The translations under genes and the position numbers were made by a program. The notes under the pieces were generated by a model. That model did not search any database. It worked only from the letters and a program-made list of their open reading frames with translations, and had not been told where the DNA came from. From Actinoplanes xinjiangensis (lineage in GTDB: Bacteria; Actinomycetota; Actinomycetes; Mycobacteriales; Micromonosporaceae), in NCBI RefSeq assembly GCF_003148685.1, contig NZ_QGGR01000007.1, positions 1 through 64,000 of the forward strand: 64,000 nt of DNA, written 5' to 3'. Each line of letters begins with the position of its first letter. Position 1 is the stretch's first letter. This document shows, in pieces, positions 61,480 to 64,000 of this stretch.

Positions 61480-62346
61480 TCAGGCGGCGGCCAGGAACTC
61501 CCGGATGGCGGTGGCGACCGGGATGGGCGCCTCCTCGGCCTGGTGATGACCGCTCCTGATCACGACGTGGCGCAGCGGGACGGTGAGCCAGGGAGCCCAG
61601 ATGGATGCCGGGTCGCCGTGGATGTCCAGGTCGTCGTCGGCCGACTCCAGCAGCATCGTGGGGCACTGGACCCGGCGGCCCGCCGCGCGGTCCTCCTCGT
61701 CGTGGCGGCGGTCGATGCGCAGGTTGGCCCGGTAGTCCTCGCACATGCCGTGCACCACGGCGGGATCGCGCAGCGCCGCCCGCACGTCCTCGTGATTGCC
61801 CTCGCCCATCTCGGCGGGGGACGCCAGGCGGTACCACGCGTCCGGATCGGCGTTGATCACCCGCTCGGCGGGCTTGTCGGTCTGGCCCAGGAACCACCAG
61901 TGCCACCAGGCCAGCGCGAACGTGGCGTCGGTGCGCTCGAGATGTTCGACCGCGGGCAGGCCGTCCATCACCACCAGATGCGACACCCGCTCCGGGTGGT
62001 CCATCGCGGTACGGAACGCGGCCACTGAACCGCGGTCGTGGCCGACGACCGCGAACCGGTCGTGACCCAGGTGGGACATCAGGCGGACCACGTCCAAGGC
62101 CATGGCCCGTTTGCTCGACTGGGCGTGGTCGGGCTGGTCCGGTGGGAGCGTCGACTGCCCGTACCCTCGAAGGTCGGGTGTCACCACGAAATGGTGCGTG
62201 GCCAGGCGGGGAGCGACGTCGTGCCAGGTGGTGTGGGTGCGGGGATGACCGTGCAGCAGCACCACCGGGCTACCCGCGCCCCCGTGCCTGACCCGCAGCG
62301 TCACGTCGCCGACGGTGACGTGTTCCAGCTGAAATCCGTCGAACAT
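61480..62346 (-). CDS. Alpha/beta hydrolase, haloacetate dehalogenase-like
   Basis: 288 residues from ATG 62346. VVLLHGHPRTHTTWHDVAPRLA and VVTPDLRGYGQS precede the nucleophile elbow VVGHDRGSVAAFRTAMDHPERV, where an Asp in GHDRG replaces the usual Ser, as in fluoroacetate/haloacetate dehalogenases. The Arg in DLRG and the late His in RSGHHQAEEAP (compare GHFFPEEAP in the family) fit too. It should displace a halide by an ester intermediate. Physiological substrate unknown. Confidence 0.87.
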   Translation of the reverse strand: MFDGFQLEHVTVGDVTLRVRHGGAGSPVVLLHGHPRTHTTWHDVAPRLATHHFVVTPDLRGYGQSTLPPDQPDHAQSSKRAMALDVVRLMSHLGHDRFAVVGHDRGSVAAFRTAMDHPERVSHLVVMDGLPAVEHLERTDATFALAWWHWWFLGQTDKPAERVINADPDAWYRLASPAEMGEGNHEDVRAALRDPAVVHGMCEDYRANLRIDRRHDEEDRAAGRRVQCPTMLLESADDDLDIHGDPASIWAPWLTVPLRHVVIRSGHHQAEEAPIPVATAIREFLAAA

Positions 62347-62442
62347 CGGCACCACGCTACCCCGTTCCCGGACGGGATCGCCGGCCTCCACGGGCAGGCC
62401 ATGTTCGATACGGCGCCCTCGGGGAGATCGGGTGAGCGGGCG

Positions 62443-62940
62443 TCAGACGTTCCCGCCGGGACCGGATCCGATCACCAGGAACGTGTTGTCCGGCCACGGC
62501 TGCTCGGGGTCGGGCTCCGACGGCGGGCGGAGGAACACGATGCGGACTTGACGGGGCCACCATTCCACCGGCTCCGTCCACGTGCACCAGAGCCGTCGGC
62601 GGCCGTTGTCGAGGCAGTCGCCGGCCTGGTCCCAGCCGCTGAGCTGGGCGGCCACCGCCGACTGCACCTGCTCCCACGTCGTGCCGGGCGGCATGGCGTA
62701 GGTGCGCACGTCGGCCCGGCCCCGATCGCTGCCGAGGTCCTGGTGCAGCTCGCTGAAGCGGAGGTCGACGACCGGTTCGTAGGCGCCTTCCGGCAGCGTC
62801 TCGGTGGCCCCGGGTGGCGCGGTGACGGTGACCGGCTCACCGGCGGTCAGCCATCGCGCGCCACTGACAATCGCCGCGGCGAGGACGATGATGGCCACGG
62901 TGGCGATGACTGCGGCACGTATTCGTCGATCGATCTGCAC
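62443..62940 (-). CDS. Membrane-anchored protein of unknown function
   Basis: 165 residues from GTG 62940. A single N-terminal helix (AAVIATVAIIVLAAAIVSGARWL) anchors a soluble domain. Two Cys (DCLDNGRRRLWCTW) probably form a disulfide, and the Trp/Arg-rich CTWTEPVEWWPRQVRIVFLRPPSEP segment follows. It seems to be exported to the outer side of the membrane. No family recognised. Monocistronic and divergent from the GrpB remnant. Confidence 0.7.
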   Translation of the reverse strand: MQIDRRIRAAVIATVAIIVLAAAIVSGARWLTAGEPVTVTAPPGATETLPEGAYEPVVDLRFSELHQDLGSDRGRADVRTYAMPPGTTWEQVQSAVAAQLSGWDQAGDCLDNGRRRLWCTWTEPVEWWPRQVRIVFLRPPSEPDPEQPWPDNTFLVIGSGPGGNV

Positions 62941-62967
62941 GCCCGCAGTCTAGGAAGGGCGGACGAC

Positions 62968-63053
62968 ATGCGGCGCGACCCGATTCGGATGGTGGTATAC
63001 CGGCCGGAGTGGGCCGCCGAGTTCGAGCGCGAACGGGCCCGGACGGCTGCCGC
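62968..63053 (+). pseudogene. GrpB/UPF0157 family N-terminal remnant
   Basis: From ATG 62968, with an AGGAAGGG ribosome site ahead, the frame reads RRDPIRMVVYRPEWAAEFERERAR, the typical start of the GrpB/UPF0157 nucleotidyltransferase-like family (consensus PIxLVxYxPxWPxLFERE). Family members are ~170 residues; here the similarity ends after about 29 residues at the 3' end of the convergent GNAT gene. It is truncated, presumably by a deletion that also brought in the GNAT gene. Confidence 0.7.
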
Positions 63054-63620
63054 TCATTCAGGCCGTGCTGGCGCGGGCCACTCGGGAGCGAGGATCGACA
63101 TGACCGTGGCGTCGATCCAGTCGTCGCCGGCCCGCAGCGCCTGCCGCAGCACGCCCTCGGCGACGAAGCCGACCTTCTCGTAGACGCGGCGGGCGCGGGG
63201 GTTGTGCGCGTACACCTCGAGCGAGATCCGGTGCAGGGCCAGCCGCTCGAAGCCGTAGCCGACGATCAGGCGTACCGCTTCGGTGCCGAGCCCCCGGTTG
63301 CGGCCGGCCGCCACGAACAGCGTCCGGAAGTTGCAGCTGCGGTTGTACGGGTCCCACTCGTTGAGGACCACCTCGCCGACGCACGCGCCGCTCGCCCGGT
63401 CGACGACGGCCAGATCCAGGCGGTCGTCCCGGCTGTTGCGGCTGCCGTACCAGGCCCGGGTCCGGTCCTCGTCGGGCGCGTCCCCCGGCGGGCTGCCGGT
63501 CAACCGGGCCACCTCGGGGTCGGCGATCGCCTCCAGGAACACCGGGACGTCCTCGTCGACGAACGGCCGGAGGATCACCTGGTCGCCGGTGAGCACCGGC
63601 TTGATCGAGAAGTCGGACAT
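63054..63620 (-). CDS. GNAT N-acetyltransferase, RimJ/RimL type
   Basis: 188 residues from ATG 63620 (GGAGG ahead). DQVILRPFVDEDVPVFLEAI and PYNRSCNFRTLFVAAGRNRGLGTEAVRLIVGYGFERLALHRISLEVYAHNPRARRVYEKVGFVAEGVLRQALRAGDDWIDATVMSIL are the RimJ/RimL pattern: the acetyl-CoA P-loop (RNRGLGTEA) and the NPRARRVYEKVGF strand. It would acetylate an alpha-amino group of a protein or a small amine. Probably cytosolic. Confidence 0.9.
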   Translation of the reverse strand: MSDFSIKPVLTGDQVILRPFVDEDVPVFLEAIADPEVARLTGSPPGDAPDEDRTRAWYGSRNSRDDRLDLAVVDRASGACVGEVVLNEWDPYNRSCNFRTLFVAAGRNRGLGTEAVRLIVGYGFERLALHRISLEVYAHNPRARRVYEKVGFVAEGVLRQALRAGDDWIDATVMSILAPEWPAPARPE

Positions 63621-63686
63621 CCGCTGATCCTCCGGCCGCCGGGTGGAGCCGTCAAAGGAAATAGCCACGGCGGTTGCGGGCAGCGG

Positions 63687-64000
63687 TCAGGACGGGGTCA
63701 GGCTCTGGGTGCCGATCACGGTGAGCAACTTGAGCCGGTCGGCGGCGTCGCTGCCGACCGGCGCCGAGTAGGCGACCATCTTCACGTCGCTGCCCGGCGC
63801 GGTCAGCACATCACAGTCGACCACGAACATGCCCACCTCGGGATGGTGCACCGTCTTGCTGTTCGACTCGTGGACACCGACGACACCGCTGTCCCAGAGC
63901 CGCACGAACTCGGGACTCGCCGACCGCAGGCCGGCCACCAGGTCCCGGAGCCCGGGATCGGCGGGATACCGGGCGGTCGCCGCCCGCAGATCGGTGACCA
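63687..64000 (-). CDS. XRE-family regulator with MmyB-like domain, C-terminal part
   Basis: Only the C-terminal ~104 residues are in the window; the gene continues past 64000. FVRLWDSGVVGVHESNSKTVHHPEVGMFVVDCDVLTAPGSDVKMVAYSAPVGSDAADRLKLL is typical of the MmyB-like ligand-binding domain that follows an XRE helix-turn-helix in actinobacterial regulators (compare FxxLWxxHxVxxxxxGxKxxxHPxVG). The HTH part would be further to the right, outside the window. Confidence 0.88.
   Translation of the reverse strand, partial: VTDLRAATARYPADPGLRDLVAGLRSASPEFVRLWDSGVVGVHESNSKTVHHPEVGMFVVDCDVLTAPGSDVKMVAYSAPVGSDAADRLKLLTVIGTQSLTPS

Overview
This is a very GC-rich stretch with dense, mostly monocistronic or short-operon genes, frequent GTG starts and many ATGA/GTGA stop-start overlaps. 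The gene mix (TetR/GntR/PadR/LacI/WYL regulators, secreted glycoside hydrolases with Ala/Thr/Pro linkers and ricin or CBM2 modules, a CebR-type operator, PafBC-type promoters, DosR-type boxes) points to a soil actinomycete, most likely Micromonosporaceae such as Actinoplanes. That placement is inferred from style and gene content; no taxonomic marker gene is present.

Layout. 1-175: the 3' tail of an IS200/IS605-type tnpB and its right end. 398-5164: a TetR-led lipid operon (thioesterase-patatin fusion, AidB-like acyl-CoA dehydrogenase, barstar-tailed protein). 5175-8723 (minus): an amino-acid permease / unknown protein / PLP decarboxylase operon preceded by an 18-codon ORF with a strong ribosome site. 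9062-13013: a secreted GH5 cellulase behind a CebR-type operator, a lipoprotein, an orphan hypA, and a DUF4386 membrane protein divergent from its TetR regulator. 13018-21190: an accessory cluster with two near-identical PafBC-type (RecA-NDp) promoters, a tRNA-like RNA, an LRR protein, two paralogous ankyrin proteins, a MoxR ATPase and a metallopeptidase-VWA protein, with several tandem-repeat arrays. 21554-28820: a secreted hemicellulase operon (GH127, GH10-CBM2, beta-helix protein with ricin lectin) and a GntR regulator. 28881-40191: MpaB-type oxygenase, PadR/acyl-CoA dehydrogenase pair, a GGDEF-EAL protein, a SnoaL-like protein behind a KstR-type palindrome, YwiC-like protein, cysE-cysK and lipoproteins. 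40315-51832: a second GGDEF-EAL protein, small genes behind PafBC-like promoters, a lactate-oxidase-like enzyme with TetR, GNAT, VOC/WYL and LacI genes, with tandem-repeat arrays between genes. 52010-61449: respiratory nitrate reductase narGHJI, an isochorismatase, a methyltransferase, a DUF6232 protein and narK, with DosR-type boxes before narG and (weaker) narK. 61480-64000: haloacetate-dehalogenase-like hydrolase, a small membrane-anchored protein, a GrpB remnant, a GNAT and a truncated MmyB-type regulator.

How genes work together. Hemicellulose and cellulose breakdown (GH5, GH10, GH127, beta-helix enzyme) is exported and probably sugar-controlled. Anaerobic or low-oxygen nitrate respiration (narGHJI, narK) is likely hypoxia or NO controlled. 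CysE and CysK form the two-step serine-to-cysteine route. The most unusual part is the 13-21 kb cluster: a MoxR ATPase with a VWA partner, LRR and ankyrin proteins that look like recognition or adaptor subunits, and a tRNA-like RNA at the probable 5' end of the first transcript, all behind the same DNA-damage type promoter. I regard it as the best candidate for an undescribed stress or conflict-response system in this window.
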